This document shows, one piece after another, positions 37,395 to 46,695 of a stretch of DNA of 64,000 nt. This DNA comes from CBDCME01 sp965218865. Lineage in GTDB: Bacteria; Pseudomonadota; Alphaproteobacteria; JAAXGF01. The notes under the pieces were generated by a model that was not told the DNA's origin, searched no databases, and worked only from the letters and a program-made list of their open reading frames with translations. The stretch covers positions 103,905 to 167,904 of the forward strand of contig CBDCME010000080.1 of assembly GCA_965218865.1 (NCBI GenBank). Reading direction: 5' to 3'. Within the stretch, counting starts at the first letter, position 1; every line of letters begins with the position of its first letter. The position numbers were made by a program, and so were the translations under genes.

Positions 37395-38904
37395 GACCGG
37401 CCTCCCTCAGGCGGTCGTAGCGGCGGCAGTCGGCCACCGGCTGGTGGCGAAGCTGCAGGCCCTCGGGCGTCGGGATGGCCGGCGGCGGCGGCGGCTGGCG
37501 GTGCCGGGCGAGGATGTTGAGCACAACATCAGCGCTGCAGGCGCCGCAGGCGAGCGCTTCGGCGCAGGCCGCCTCGACCGCCTTCAGCCCGTCCTCCAGC
37601 ACCGCCGCGAGGATTTTGACGATCTGACGATCGCCGTCGTCGCGGCCGGTGAGCCGCGCCCGCATGCGGCCCAGCGCGCCGGGCAGTTGCCAACCCTTGA
37701 AAGGCGCGCCATTCCTCAGCGCACCGGGCTTCCTCGTCAGGATCGGCACGTAGTGCCACGGATCGTAAGCGATCTCCCCGCGTCCAAAGCTCCGGGGGTG
37801 TTCGGCAACGGTCTCGCCATCCTGGCGGATGACAATCCGATCGGCATAGGCCCGCACGTCGACCGTCCGCCCGACGGCACGGGCCGCCACGCTGTAGTGA
37901 TTGTTGTCGAAGCGCACCAGACAAGTCTTGGAGACCGATACCTCGGTGGCGTGGAAGCCGTCGAAGGGGCCGCGATAGGCCATCAGGAAGGGGCGCTCCT
38001 CCTCGAACACCTGCCACACCGTCTTGCCCTCGATCGTCGGATGCGGCCGCTTCTTGGCGTCCTCGATGCACCGATCCTTCAGCCACGCGTTGATCTCGGC
38101 GTAAGAGCGGCCCCGCGGGCTGGGCACGAACAGGCGGCCGCGGACGTCACCCACCTGCCTCTCAACCTGGCCCTTCTCCCAGCCCGCACCCGGAGTGCAC
38201 GCCACCGGCTCCACCAGATGGTGGGAGCACAGCTCCAGGAAGCGCCGGTTGTAGGCGCGCTCCTTGCCCACGAACACCGTGCTCACCGCCGTCTTCATGT
38301 TGTCGTAGATGCCCCGCCGGCAGACCCCGCCGAAGAAGTGGAAGGCCCGCTCGTGCGCCTCGAAGACCATCTCCTGGCTCTCGCGCGGGAAGATCTGAAC
38401 CAGCTGCATGCGGCTGTAGCAGAGCCGCATGTGCGCTGCCTTTACCTTGGTCGTCACACCCGACAGGCGCGCGTATTCGTGGCTCCAGTCGAACTGGTAG
38501 GCCTCGCCGGGATCGAAGCTCAGCGGCACAAAACCCTGCAACGGCGACAACAGCCGCCACCGCCGACGCCAGGCCCTGGCGTAGCGGCGCACCGCGTCGT
38601 AGCCGCCGCCATAACCCAGAGCCGCAAGGTCTTCATGAATCCGCAGCAGAGACAGACGATCCCGGCGCGGCTTCTTCTCGTTGGCCTCAAGCCGGCGCTC
38701 CAGCTCACCCACCCACGGCCCCAGCTTCGGCATCGGCTGGATCTTGCGCGCGTAGCTGTACGAGGTCTCATCACCCCGCACCACCTTGCGCACCGTGTTC
38801 TTCGAAACCCTCAAATCCCGGGCGATCTTCTTGATCGGAACACCCCTCACCAGATGATCCCGACGGATCCGCGCAATCGTCTCCACAACCAGCATCTCCC
38901 CCAC
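37381..38904 (-). CDS. istA: IS21-family transposase IstA
   Basis: 507 residues, intact. An N-terminal helix-turn-helix (IRRDHLVRGVPIKKIARDLR), then an rve-type DDE core (SFDPGEAYQFDWSHEYARL, GVCRRGIYDNMKTAV, EKGQVERQV) and a basic C-terminal domain. The element appears fully equipped to move. Confidence 0.95.
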   Translation of the reverse strand: MGEMLVVETIARIRRDHLVRGVPIKKIARDLRVSKNTVRKVVRGDETSYSYARKIQPMPKLGPWVGELERRLEANEKKPRRDRLSLLRIHEDLAALGYGGGYDAVRRYARAWRRRWRLLSPLQGFVPLSFDPGEAYQFDWSHEYARLSGVTTKVKAAHMRLCYSRMQLVQIFPRESQEMVFEAHERAFHFFGGVCRRGIYDNMKTAVSTVFVGKERAYNRRFLELCSHHLVEPVACTPGAGWEKGQVERQVGDVRGRLFVPSPRGRSYAEINAWLKDRCIEDAKKRPHPTIEGKTVWQVFEEERPFLMAYRGPFDGFHATEVSVSKTCLVRFDNNHYSVAARAVGRTVDVRAYADRIVIRQDGETVAEHPRSFGRGEIAYDPWHYVPILTRKPGALRNGAPFKGWQLPGALGRMRARLTGRDDGDRQIVKILAAVLEDGLKAVEAACAEALACGACSADVVLNILARHRQPPPPPAIPTPEGLQLRHQPVADCRRYDRLREAGHGAS

Positions 38905-39011
38905 CTCGTCTGTCCAAACAACGAGGTGTGTTCAAGAGCACAAAACCAGGGGGGTCAATTTTGGACGCCGATAACCCCCAATAGGGGGTCAATATTCCAC
39001 GCCGAACAACA

Positions 39012-39437
39012 TACAGGGCGTAGAAGCGATAGCCGGCTTTCGCTTTCGCAGGCAACGCCCTCCGCAGTTCACTCTTCGGAGGGTTGCCCAATCTCCTGGT
39101 CCCTCACCGCGTCTTGCGTCTGTCTTGAACTGAGGTCCCTTCCCTCCGCCGGCGTTACCCGGCCGCCACGGTACACCTCTCCGCCACCCCAGGAGGCCCG
39201 GCCTGCCCCTCACGGGCGTCCGGTTGGTCATCCCTGACCGCCCCTTGGGGCTGTTGCCTGCGCTTTCCCCATGCTGCGGCCACGACCCCGGCGCAGCACC
39301 TGGGCGTACTCTTCGCTCATCCACCCAGACACCTTCCCCGAAAGGGTCGTCGTGTGCACATCGTCCTTTTCGAGGCTTGCTCGGCATTCACTCGCGTTGC
39401 GGCCTGCACACTCGCGCTGCCGCCAATCACGCACTAA
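39012..39437 (-). mobile_element. group II intron 5' fragment with start of its reverse transcriptase
   Basis: On the minus strand a GC-rich structured stretch (about 39092-39437) resembles the 5' RNA part of a group II intron. It is followed by a reverse transcriptase start at TTG 39091: GNPPKSELRRALPAKAKAGY then RFYALY. The frame continues at 36465 beyond the IS21 element. The right side is cut by IS630 copy 5, so the 5' end of the intron is missing. Confidence 0.6.
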
Positions 39438-40606
39438 TACCAACCGCCCTTAACATTGCCTTGTGCGATCCCACGCTCTGAGGCCGATGGACATGATCTT
39501 CCAAGGTTGGTCGGTCAGGTTGTTCCAGGCTTGGCAAGAGGCCTCGACGATGGCTTCATAGGAGTCGCAGACACGATTGGAGAGCCAGTTCTGGCGGAGG
39601 TATTGCCAGACATTTTCGGCGGGATTGAGCTCCGGGGACTTGGGTGGCAAAGGCACGAGGGAGATGTTCTCCGGGATGCCGAGTTTGGCAGTGGTGTGCC
39701 ATGCGGCTTGGTCGAGCAGCACGACGGCATGGGCGTTTGGGGCAACGGCCCGGCTGATTTCCTCGAGATGCAGGTCCATGGCTTCAGTATTGGCGCGCGG
39801 CATGACCAGCGCCGCGCCCTCACCGCGCTCGGGGCAGATGGCGCCGAAGAGATACGCCGAAGAGGTCCGTAGGTCCTTGACCTGGCGCGGGCGCGATCCC
39901 TTTGGGGCCCACTGGCGCACCAGGCTGTTCTTCTGGCCGACGCGCATTTCATCTTGAAACCAAACCTCGATGGGCGTGTCCGGTGGCTGTGCCGCTACGA
40001 TTTTCGCCAAGTGTTCGGGAAAACTTTTTTTTAAATTCCTCCTGTGCCCGCGCATACTGGCCGACGTGGCGCGGGCGCGCGGAAATATGCGAGAACCCGA
40101 GCGCGGCCAGCAGCTTGCCGACGCTCCGCTCGTGATAGTCCACGCCGAAGCGCGTTCGGATCAGTTGCTTGAGATCGATGCAGCGCCAGCGCACGACCCC
40201 ATCCCGTTCGGGATCGGGACCGGCCTCGATAGCCCGCGAAAGCGCCGCCATTTGCGACGGCGTCAACCGACGCAACGCCCCGTTCGGCTTGCGGTCGATC
40301 AGACCGGCCGGACCTCCCGCGTTGAACCGGTGAACCCAGTCCCGCAACGTCTGCCGATCCATGCCGCCAATACCCGCCGCGCACGCTCGATCCATCCCAT
40401 CGTAGATGGCCGCCATCGACAAAAGCCGTCGCGCCTGGTTCCCATCATCGCTCCGTGCCGCAAGAACACGGACTCTTTCAGCATCAAAGTCGTTTCGCAA
40501 AGGAATCGTTGGCATTGAACACACTCCCTTGTTGCCAACAACCTTGAATCACACAAAACCTAGCGTGTAAACCTTTGCGCGAGTCAAACTCTAGGGCGGT
40601 TGGTAT
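39438..40606 (-). mobile_element. IS630-family element, copy 5
   Basis: 1169 bp with TA at both flanks (39436-39437, 40607-40608); ends ATACCAACCGCCC / GGGCGGTTGGTAT. Confidence 0.95.
39450..40515 (-). CDS. IS630-family transposase, two overlapping frames (8-A run)
   Basis: Frame A 39949-40515, frame B 39450-40055. Differs from the other copies by Asp to Tyr in the VGQYARAQ stretch and Phe to Cys in NRVCDSYEA. Catalytic DDE residues are retained. Confidence 0.85.
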
Positions 40607-40963
40607 TAGGCGGTGATTAACGGAATTTTGCGGCGGCGTTGATTGTGATCCGCTGTTGATGCGCGGTGACGTTTTCCTGGCGACCGCAGGTTGTGAGACG
40701 TTAATCGATACACGTTCGGAGGAGTATCCTAATGGAATTCTTCACCTAATTTAGTTGTTGGCAGTGTCGCGGTAATCCATTTCGGATTTCTCATTGTGGA
40801 AAATTGTTTCTGGGTATCCAGGGGCGAAATGAAATCCCTTGCCGAAAAAAACTGTGTCACCCGGAGAAAGTGCCCACTGAGGTGTTTGCCCCGGAAGTCG
40901 GTGTACTTGCTAAAAACATGGGTCTCTATAACGAATTTCTGGCAGGGGCCTAAACTCACAAAC
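40607..40963 (-). other. region with a truncated leftward gene
   Basis: A leftward frame (stop at 40729, open to about 40955 at the IS30 end) encodes FVIETHVFSKYTDFRGKHLS, then GHFLRVTQFFSARDFISPLD and MRNPKWITATLPTTKLGEEF. It looks like the C-terminus of a real protein cut by the IS30 element; family not recognised. Nothing seen in 40607-40728. Confidence 0.35.
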
Positions 40964-41969
40964 CAAGTGCAACACCGGTATGATCTGGAGTTGCTATGGG
41001 AACACAATATGATCAGCTCGTATTTGACGATCGAATTGAGATTTACTGGCTTCATGAAGCCGGTAAATCTCGTCGCGAAATTGCTCGCCTGATGGGCCGG
41101 CACCCGACCACCATTTGGCGTGAGTTGAAGCGGAATTCGCTGCCCAAGGGCGGCTACAAGGCAGCATCGGCGGAACGTATCGCCCTATCGCGGTGTCGGA
41201 GGGTATCGCGGATCGAGCGCCTGAGCCGGCTCGGCGACTGGGTCCGCGACCGACTTCGCTCAAGGGATGGTCGCCGGAGCAGATTGCCGGCAGGCTCAAG
41301 CTCGACGGATCAGAGCACACCGTGAGCCCCGAGACAATCTACCGCTTCATCTACCGGACCAAGGTACGCCCGGAAAGGCTGTATCGTTTCTTGCCCCGGG
41401 TTAAACCCGGGGGCAGGGACGGCGCTATTTCAAGCGCCGCCGGGAACCGATCCCCAACCGCCGTCCGATCGCGCAACGCCCGGAAACCGTGGCCTCGCGC
41501 TAAGAATTCGGGCATTGGGAAGGAGACCTGATGCAGTTCCGCACCCAGCGGGCCAACCTGCTGACCCTGTGTGAACGCATGACTCGTTTCACGCTCACTG
41601 CTTGTTTGGAAAGCAAAACCGCGCGGGAAACCCGCGAGGCCGTGCAGGCGAGCCTCGGCTGCCTTCCCGACCGCGCCCGCCAGACCATCACTTTCGACAA
41701 CGGCTCCGAATTCGCCGGCCATCGCGAACTGGAGAACCAACTCGGTTTACACGCCTATTTCTGCGATCCCCACTCGCCATGGCAGCGCGGCACCATCGAG
41801 AACACCAACGGCTTACTCCGACGAGATATGCCCCGCAAAACCAACATCACCGACTACACACCCCGTGACGTCGACGACCTCGCCTGGTGCCTCAATTCCA
41901 CACCCAGAAAATGCCTCGGTTTCAAAACTCCCGCCGAGGCCTTCCTCATAAACCTCGGTGTTGCACTTG
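40964..41969 (+). mobile_element. IS30-family element
   Basis: About 1.0 kb bounded by inverted repeats CAAGTGCAACACCGG (40964-40978) and CGGTGTTGCACTTG (41956-41969). Contains a frameshifted IS30-type transposase. Confidence 0.85.
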
Positions 41970-41977
41970 AGATGTGA
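40996..41977 (+). pseudogene. IS30-family transposase, frameshifted
   Basis: Three frames in order. 40996 onward gives the helix-turn-helix (YWLHEAGKSRREIARLMGRH, TTIWRELKRN). From about 41230, LKGWSPEQIAGRLKLDGSEH and VSPETIYRFIYR follow. From 41531 comes the catalytic core (ITFDNGSEFAGHRELE with Asp; DPHSPWQRGTIENTNGLLRR with Glu). At least two frame changes and a lost first Asp region indicate inactivity. Confidence 0.85.
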
Positions 41978-42316
41978 ATCCAGCCCCTGTCGTACGGCGC
42001 GACGATCTCAACGACCGACCGGCCACCAAACTCGCGTAACGGGCTTCCCGGTCGCGTAGGCGATGAGTCTGGTGCCGGTACATCGATCGCCGCGGCAGGC
42101 AATCATGGGGCGCCAACGCTTGGTCTTGGTCCACTTGGTCCCCAACCACGGCTTTTGATGGCAAAAACATTCGGGTGTCCGGGGGGGACGCATGATAAAA
42201 TGCGCCGTTGGGCCGATCATTCGGGCGCCAGCGATGACAAATGCGGGGTGGCGCGGTGATGCCCCTCGTCGTGGGAGCGCGCCGCGATCCCGACCGAAAC
42301 GAAGAGGATTCCGTCT
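41970..42316 (+). other. intergenic region
   Basis: No gene supported on either strand; leftward open frames here have no domain or start signal. High GC, unlike the AT-rich accessory stretches. Confidence 0.3.
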
Positions 42317-42853
42317 TTGGTGTTCACGGCCTTCCCCCAAGCTAAACCGAGGAACCGGGTCTGTCCTTGGCGGATAAGGTCATCGGCTCCCCGGTTCCTC
42401 AACAAACAATCCATCCTCCCTCGGCTCTCGGCGATTTCCCTCGCGCTCCTGCTCGTGACCAGCGCGGCCAGCGGCCAGCCCTATCCCTGGGACAAGGATC
42501 CCGACCTCGCTGAGACAGTTCTTGCCTGGATGAAAGAAGTCGAGGCCGTGGTCCGAACCCGATCCGACCCCCTGGGGCGAACCATCGTCTGCCGGGTTCC
42601 GTACACGGATATCGTCATCACTTCGCTGGCCCTAGCAACCAAGACTTCTCGAGTGAATATCATGCGCGCGGCCAGCCGGCTCGAAAGCATGGAGCTGGTC
42701 AAGATCAGCAACAACAGCTTCGGCCAATGGACCATCAAGCCCGCATCCGAGGAAGCGCGCGAGAAGATGAAGCGTTGGGCCGAGGATTGGTGCACCAGCG
42801 ACGAGAACTGCGAGGTTCCGCCGAAACGTGGCCGTAAGCGCGCGCAGAAGTAG
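42317..42853 (+). CDS. exported protein with winged-helix-like C-terminus
   Basis: The frame runs from ATG 42317, but the real start is probably later, just before the hydrophobic signal (LPRLSAISLALLLVTSAASG). The mature part has VRTRSDPLGRTIVCRVPYTD, then TSRVNIMRAASRLESMELVK and a charged Lys/Arg-rich tail. The IVCRV...LESM-LV segment is shared with the protein beginning at 63536, so the two are paralogues. The fold looks like a small winged helix, unusual in a secreted protein. Function unknown. Confidence 0.65.
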   Translation: MVFTAFPQAKPRNRVCPWRIRSSAPRFLNKQSILPRLSAISLALLLVTSAASGQPYPWDKDPDLAETVLAWMKEVEAVVRTRSDPLGRTIVCRVPYTDIVITSLALATKTSRVNIMRAASRLESMELVKISNNSFGQWTIKPASEEAREKMKRWAEDWCTSDENCEVPPKRGRKRAQK

Positions 42854-42881
42854 AGTTGTTCGGAAAATGGGAGGATTGGGC

Positions 42882-43577
42882 ATGACGGGAACGGATATTG
42901 TCGTGACGACGGGCGGCGGCCAGACGTTCGGGGGCTATCTGGCTCGGCCCGAAGCGACGCCGGCGGCGGGGATTCTGGTGCTCCAGGAAATATTCGGGGT
43001 CAACCAAGTCATGCGCGCGATCGCCGATGGCTTGGCCGAAAAAGGCACTTTCGCCCTGGTGCCGGACCTCTTTTGGCGTCAGGAGCCCGGAATCCAGTTG
43101 ACCGACCAGAGCGAGGCCGAGTGGCAGCGGGCCTTCGAACTCTACCAAGGCTTCGACGAAACCGCCGGGATCGACGACGCCCGGGCGGCCCTGGGGCACT
43201 TGCGCGCGGTCGAGGGATGCAACGGCCGGGCCGGGGCCATCGGCTACTGCCTCGGCGGCAAGCTCGCCTATCTCATGGCCACCCGTTCGGACGTCGATTG
43301 CGCCGTCGGCTATTACGGCGTCGGAATCGACGACGCTCTCGACGAAGCCGTTCGCATCCCCCTGCTCTTGCACGTGGCCGAGAAAGACAGCTTCGTACCG
43401 CCCGAGGCCCAAGCCAAGGTCGCCGCGGCGCTGGACCCGAATTCCCTGGTTACCCGCCATACCTACCCCGGGATGGACCACGCCTTCGCCCGCGTCGGCG
43501 GTGAACATTACGACCACGCCGCCGCCGCCCTCGCCGACCAACGCAGCGCCGACTTCCTCGCCCGCCATCTGGCCTGA
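42882..43577 (+). CDS. dienelactone hydrolase family protein
   Basis: 231 residues from ATG 42882. The dienelactone hydrolase triad is visible: Cys in GAIGYCLGGKLAY, Asp in VAEKDSFVP, His in YPGMDHAFARVGG. ILVLQEIFGVNQVMRAIADG is the family's opening strand-helix. Cytoplasmic hydrolase. It precedes the quinone oxidoreductase by 4 bases, so the two are likely cotranscribed. Confidence 0.92.
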   Translation: MTGTDIVVTTGGGQTFGGYLARPEATPAAGILVLQEIFGVNQVMRAIADGLAEKGTFALVPDLFWRQEPGIQLTDQSEAEWQRAFELYQGFDETAGIDDARAALGHLRAVEGCNGRAGAIGYCLGGKLAYLMATRSDVDCAVGYYGVGIDDALDEAVRIPLLLHVAEKDSFVPPEAQAKVAAALDPNSLVTRHTYPGMDHAFARVGGEHYDHAAAALADQRSADFLARHLA

Positions 43578-43581
43578 ACCG

Positions 43582-44529
43582 ATGCCCCACGCCGCCCGTA
43601 TCCACGAGACCGGCGGCGCCGAAGCCTTGATCTGGGAGGAGGTCGCCCCACCCCCGGCTGCCGCCGCCGGGCAGGTCCAGATTCGCCATCACGCCGTGGG
43701 CCTGAATTTCATCGACATCTACCAGCGGACCAGCCTCTACCCGCTCCCCGAACTGCCCACGGCCCTCGGTTTGGAGGGCGCCGGCGAGGTCGTGGCCCTG
43801 GGAGCGGGCGTCGATGACCTCGCCGTCGGCGCCTACTGCGAGCGCCGCAATCTCCCGGCCGACCGTCTCGTCCACCTCCCCGACGGCATCGGCGACCGCG
43901 CCGCCGCCGCCATGATGCTCAAGGGTCTCACGGCTGAATATCTTTTGCGCCGCGCCTATCCCGTCGCGGCCGGCGATACGATCTTCGTCCATGCCGCCGC
44001 CGGCGGGGTCGGACTCATCGTCTGCCAATGGGCCGCGGCCCTCGGGGCCCGGGTCATCGGCACCGTCGGCAACGCCGCCAAGGCGCGCCTGGCCGCCGCC
44101 CACGGCTGCCACCATCCTGTCGTCGTGCCGGACCGGGACTTCGTCGCGGAGGTCGAACGGATCAGCGGCGGTAACGGTCTTCCGGTCGTCTACGACTCGG
44201 TCGGCAAGGATACGTTCGCCGGCTCCCTGGCGTGTCTCAAGCCGCGCGGGACTCTCGTCAGCTTTGGTCAATCATCGGGACCTGCCCCGCCGTTGGACAT
44301 CACCGAGCTGTCCCGCCGGGGCTCGCTTTATCTCACCCGACCGACCCTATTCACCTACACCGAGCGACGCGACGAGCTGGTCGCCGCCGCCGAGGCCTTC
44401 TTCGAAGTCGTTCTTTCAGGAAAGGTCCGGGTCGAAATCGGCCAAACGTTTCCTCTGCGCGACGTCGCCGAAGCCCACAGAGCACTGGAATCGCGCGGCA
44501 CCAGCGGCAGCACTGTGCTAATCCCGTAA
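43582..44529 (+). CDS. qor: quinone oxidoreductase (zeta-crystallin type)
   Basis: 315 residues. Zinc-independent MDR protein: GLNFIDIYQRTSLYPLPELP, LGLEGAGEVVALGAGVDD, the NADPH-binding VHAAAGGVGLIVCQWAAALG, and the C-terminal FPLRDVAEAHRALESRGTSG typical of QOR. Reduces quinones by one electron using NADPH. Ends shortly before a long hairpin repeat and converges with rho. Confidence 0.92.
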   Translation: MPHAARIHETGGAEALIWEEVAPPPAAAAGQVQIRHHAVGLNFIDIYQRTSLYPLPELPTALGLEGAGEVVALGAGVDDLAVGAYCERRNLPADRLVHLPDGIGDRAAAAMMLKGLTAEYLLRRAYPVAAGDTIFVHAAAGGVGLIVCQWAAALGARVIGTVGNAAKARLAAAHGCHHPVVVPDRDFVAEVERISGGNGLPVVYDSVGKDTFAGSLACLKPRGTLVSFGQSSGPAPPLDITELSRRGSLYLTRPTLFTYTERRDELVAAAEAFFEVVLSGKVRVEIGQTFPLRDVAEAHRALESRGTSGSTVLIP

Positions 44530-44622
44530 AACGCCACTAGAGCATTGATTTTATTTTTTGGACAAAATCATCTCAACACTTGGAAACCAAGGTCTGAGAT
44601 CAGACCCCTACGCCCCCAGAGC

Positions 44623-44743
44623 CTGTTCGAAAATGCGCGGACGCGCATTTTTTGCGTCTGTCCCTCTCCCCCTCCCGGCCACCCACATACTCTCGTGGGT
44701 GGCCGGGAGGGGGAGAGAGCCGGCGCCGCGAGTTTTCGAACAG
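44623..44743 (+). repeat. long hairpin repeat, copy 1
   Basis: 121 bp, nested palindrome: outer CTGTTCGAAAA / TTTTCGAACAG, inner ATGCGCG / CGCGCAT, and a 20-odd-base stem starting CTCTCCCCCTCCCGGCCACC with a loop CATACTCTCG. A variant occurs at 54579. Sits between convergent qor and rho, 4 bases past the rho stop, where it could act as a two-way terminator. Confidence 0.85.
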
Positions 44744-44747
44744 ACTG

Positions 44748-46007
44748 TCAGGTATTCATCGATTCGAAAAATTCACCGTTACTCTTGGATTGACGAAGTT
44801 TTTCGAGCAGAAACTCCATGGCGTCGATGGCTCCCATGGGCATCAGAATGCGCCGCAGGACGTACATCTTGGGCAATATTGTCTTGTCGACCAGGAGTTC
44901 CTCCTTGCGGGTTCCCGACTTGGCCATGTCGATGGCGGGGAAGTTCCGCTTGTCCGCCAGCTTGCGGTCGAGGATGATTTCCGAGTTCCCGGTCCCCTTG
45001 AACTCCTCGAATATCACTTCGTCCATCCGCGAGCCGGTGTCGATCAACGCCGTGGCGATGATCGTCAGCGAGCCGCCGCCCTCGATGTTGCGGGCGGCGC
45101 CGAAGAAGCGCTTGGGGCGTTGCAGCGCGTTCGCGTCGACCCCGCCGGTCAGGACTTTGCCCGAGGACGGGACGACCGTGTTGTAGGCCCGCGCCAAACG
45201 CGTAATCGAATCGAGCAGGATAACGACGTTGCGCTTATGCTCGACCAGGCGCTTGGCCTTTTCGATCACCATCTCGGCTACCTGGACGTGCCGAGTCGCC
45301 GGTTCGTCGAAGGTCGAGCTGATCACCTCACCCTTCACCGACCGTTCCATGTCGGTGACCTCTTCCGGCCGCTCGTCGATCAGAAGCACGAGCAGGTAGA
45401 CCGAGGAATCGTTCACCGCGATCGCATGGGCGATGTTCTGCATTAGGACGGTCTTCCCCGCCCGCGGCGGCGACACGATGAGGGCCCGCTGGCCCTTGCC
45501 CAGGGGTGCCACGAGTTCTATCACCCGGGTACTGAGAAGGCTCTTCTCCTTGGGATCGTTGATCTCGAGTTCCAATTTCTCGTCGGGATACAGCGGCGTC
45601 AAATTGTCGAAATTGACCCGATGCCGGGCCGCGTCCGGGGCCTCGAAATTGATATTGTCGATTTTGAGCAAGGCGAAATAGCGCTCGCCGTCGTTCGGCG
45701 CCCGTATCTGCCCGTCGACGGTGTCGCCCGTACGCAAGGCGAAACGCCGAATTTGGCTCGGCGAGACATAGATATCGTCGGGTCCAGGCAAATAATTCGC
45801 CTCCGGCGCCCGCAGAAACCCAAAGCCGTCCTGCAGAATCTCCATAACCCCGTCGCCATAAATCGCGACGTTCTGGCCCGCCAGTTGCTTGAGAATCGCG
45901 AACATGAGGTCTTGCTTCCGCAAGACACTGGCATTATCGACACCGAGTTCCTCTCCGTAGGATAGAAGATCCTCAGGCGATTTACGCTTTAACTCTTCAA
46001 GATTCAT
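44748..46007 (-). CDS. rho: transcription termination factor Rho
   Basis: 419 residues, standard length. N-terminal RNA-binding cold-shock-like domain (GFGFLRAPEANYLPGPDDIY), Walker A SPPRAGKTVLMQNIA, LIDERPEEVTDM, Walker B VVILLDSITRLARAYN, R-loop region GTGNSEIILDRKLADKR. Hexameric RNA helicase ending transcription. Near hemE, as in other alphaproteobacteria. Confidence 0.97.
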   Translation of the reverse strand: MNLEELKRKSPEDLLSYGEELGVDNASVLRKQDLMFAILKQLAGQNVAIYGDGVMEILQDGFGFLRAPEANYLPGPDDIYVSPSQIRRFALRTGDTVDGQIRAPNDGERYFALLKIDNINFEAPDAARHRVNFDNLTPLYPDEKLELEINDPKEKSLLSTRVIELVAPLGKGQRALIVSPPRAGKTVLMQNIAHAIAVNDSSVYLLVLLIDERPEEVTDMERSVKGEVISSTFDEPATRHVQVAEMVIEKAKRLVEHKRNVVILLDSITRLARAYNTVVPSSGKVLTGGVDANALQRPKRFFGAARNIEGGGSLTIIATALIDTGSRMDEVIFEEFKGTGNSEIILDRKLADKRNFPAIDMAKSGTRKEELLVDKTILPKMYVLRRILMPMGAIDAMEFLLEKLRQSKSNGEFFESMNT

Positions 46008-46254
46008 GGCGTCACATGGGAGGCGGAAGAAGTCCGATCAATTCCGCAATCTTGGCCGCGAAGATTTCACCGACGGGGTTTCAGCCCCCCGTAAAACTCG
46101 GCTAGAGATTGGATTGATAAATCATAGTAGCGCGGCACCCGATCGTCTCGGGAGCAGATTTGAACTTTAAGCCCTTTTTTGGCCGCCTGTCAAACGCTGT
46201 TTTTTTGCCGCGTCTCGTCCCTCGAGTCTTGAGTGTTATGCGCCAATTGATCCC

Positions 46255-46695
46255 CTAAAACGGTTTGACTACGGCAAGCAAGATGATCCCAATCATTAGT
46301 AACGTCGGTATTTCGTTCACGACCCGGAAGAACTTTTCGCCGTGGCGGTTCCCGTCGGCGGCGAATTCCCGCCGCCAGCGCGCGAGCGCCCCATGAATCA
46401 CGGCTAGTCCCACGACCAAGACCAGCTTGACATAAATCCAGCCCTGGTCCCAGTAGACGAACTCGGACATGGACAAGATCGCGCCGCCAAAGGTGAACGA
46501 TAGGATCATCGCGGGGGTCATGATCGCGCGCAATAGGCGGCGCTCCATGGTCTTCAGCATTTCCGACCGGTTCGACCCCGCCGGAGCACCGCAGTGGTAG
46601 ACGAACAACCGCGGCAAATATAATAACCCGGCCATCCACGCGATTACGAAAATCACGTGCAAGCCCCTCATCCAATCATAGATCCCGCCACTCAT
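46255..46695 (-). CDS. hemJ: protoporphyrinogen oxidase HemJ
   Basis: 146 residues, four membrane helices. It starts MSGGIYDWMRGLHVIFVIAW with the conserved His in helix 1, and LLYLPRLFVYH, TFGGAILSMSEFVYWDQGWI and RVVNEIPTLLMIGIILLAV follow. HemJ oxidises protoporphyrinogen IX in bacteria lacking HemG/HemY. ATG overlaps the hemH stop (ATGA). Fits between UroD and ferrochelatase in haem synthesis. Confidence 0.93.
   Translation of the reverse strand: MSGGIYDWMRGLHVIFVIAWMAGLLYLPRLFVYHCGAPAGSNRSEMLKTMERRLLRAIMTPAMILSFTFGGAILSMSEFVYWDQGWIYVKLVLVVGLAVIHGALARWRREFAADGNRHGEKFFRVVNEIPTLLMIGIILLAVVKPF

Larger units (their letters stand above)
36466..39011 (-). mobile_element. IS21-family element
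   Basis: About 2.55 kb carrying istA and istB. Ends contain repeated CGGCGTG...TTGACCCCC blocks (two at the left, matching ones at the right), typical of the multiple terminal repeats of IS21. TACAGG is duplicated at 36460-36465 and 39012-39017. Inserted in a group II intron fragment. Confidence 0.93.

Noticed and set aside
46190..46675. Second leftward frame overlapping hemJ
   Set aside because: Out-of-frame shadow; hemJ has the membrane helices and the conserved His.
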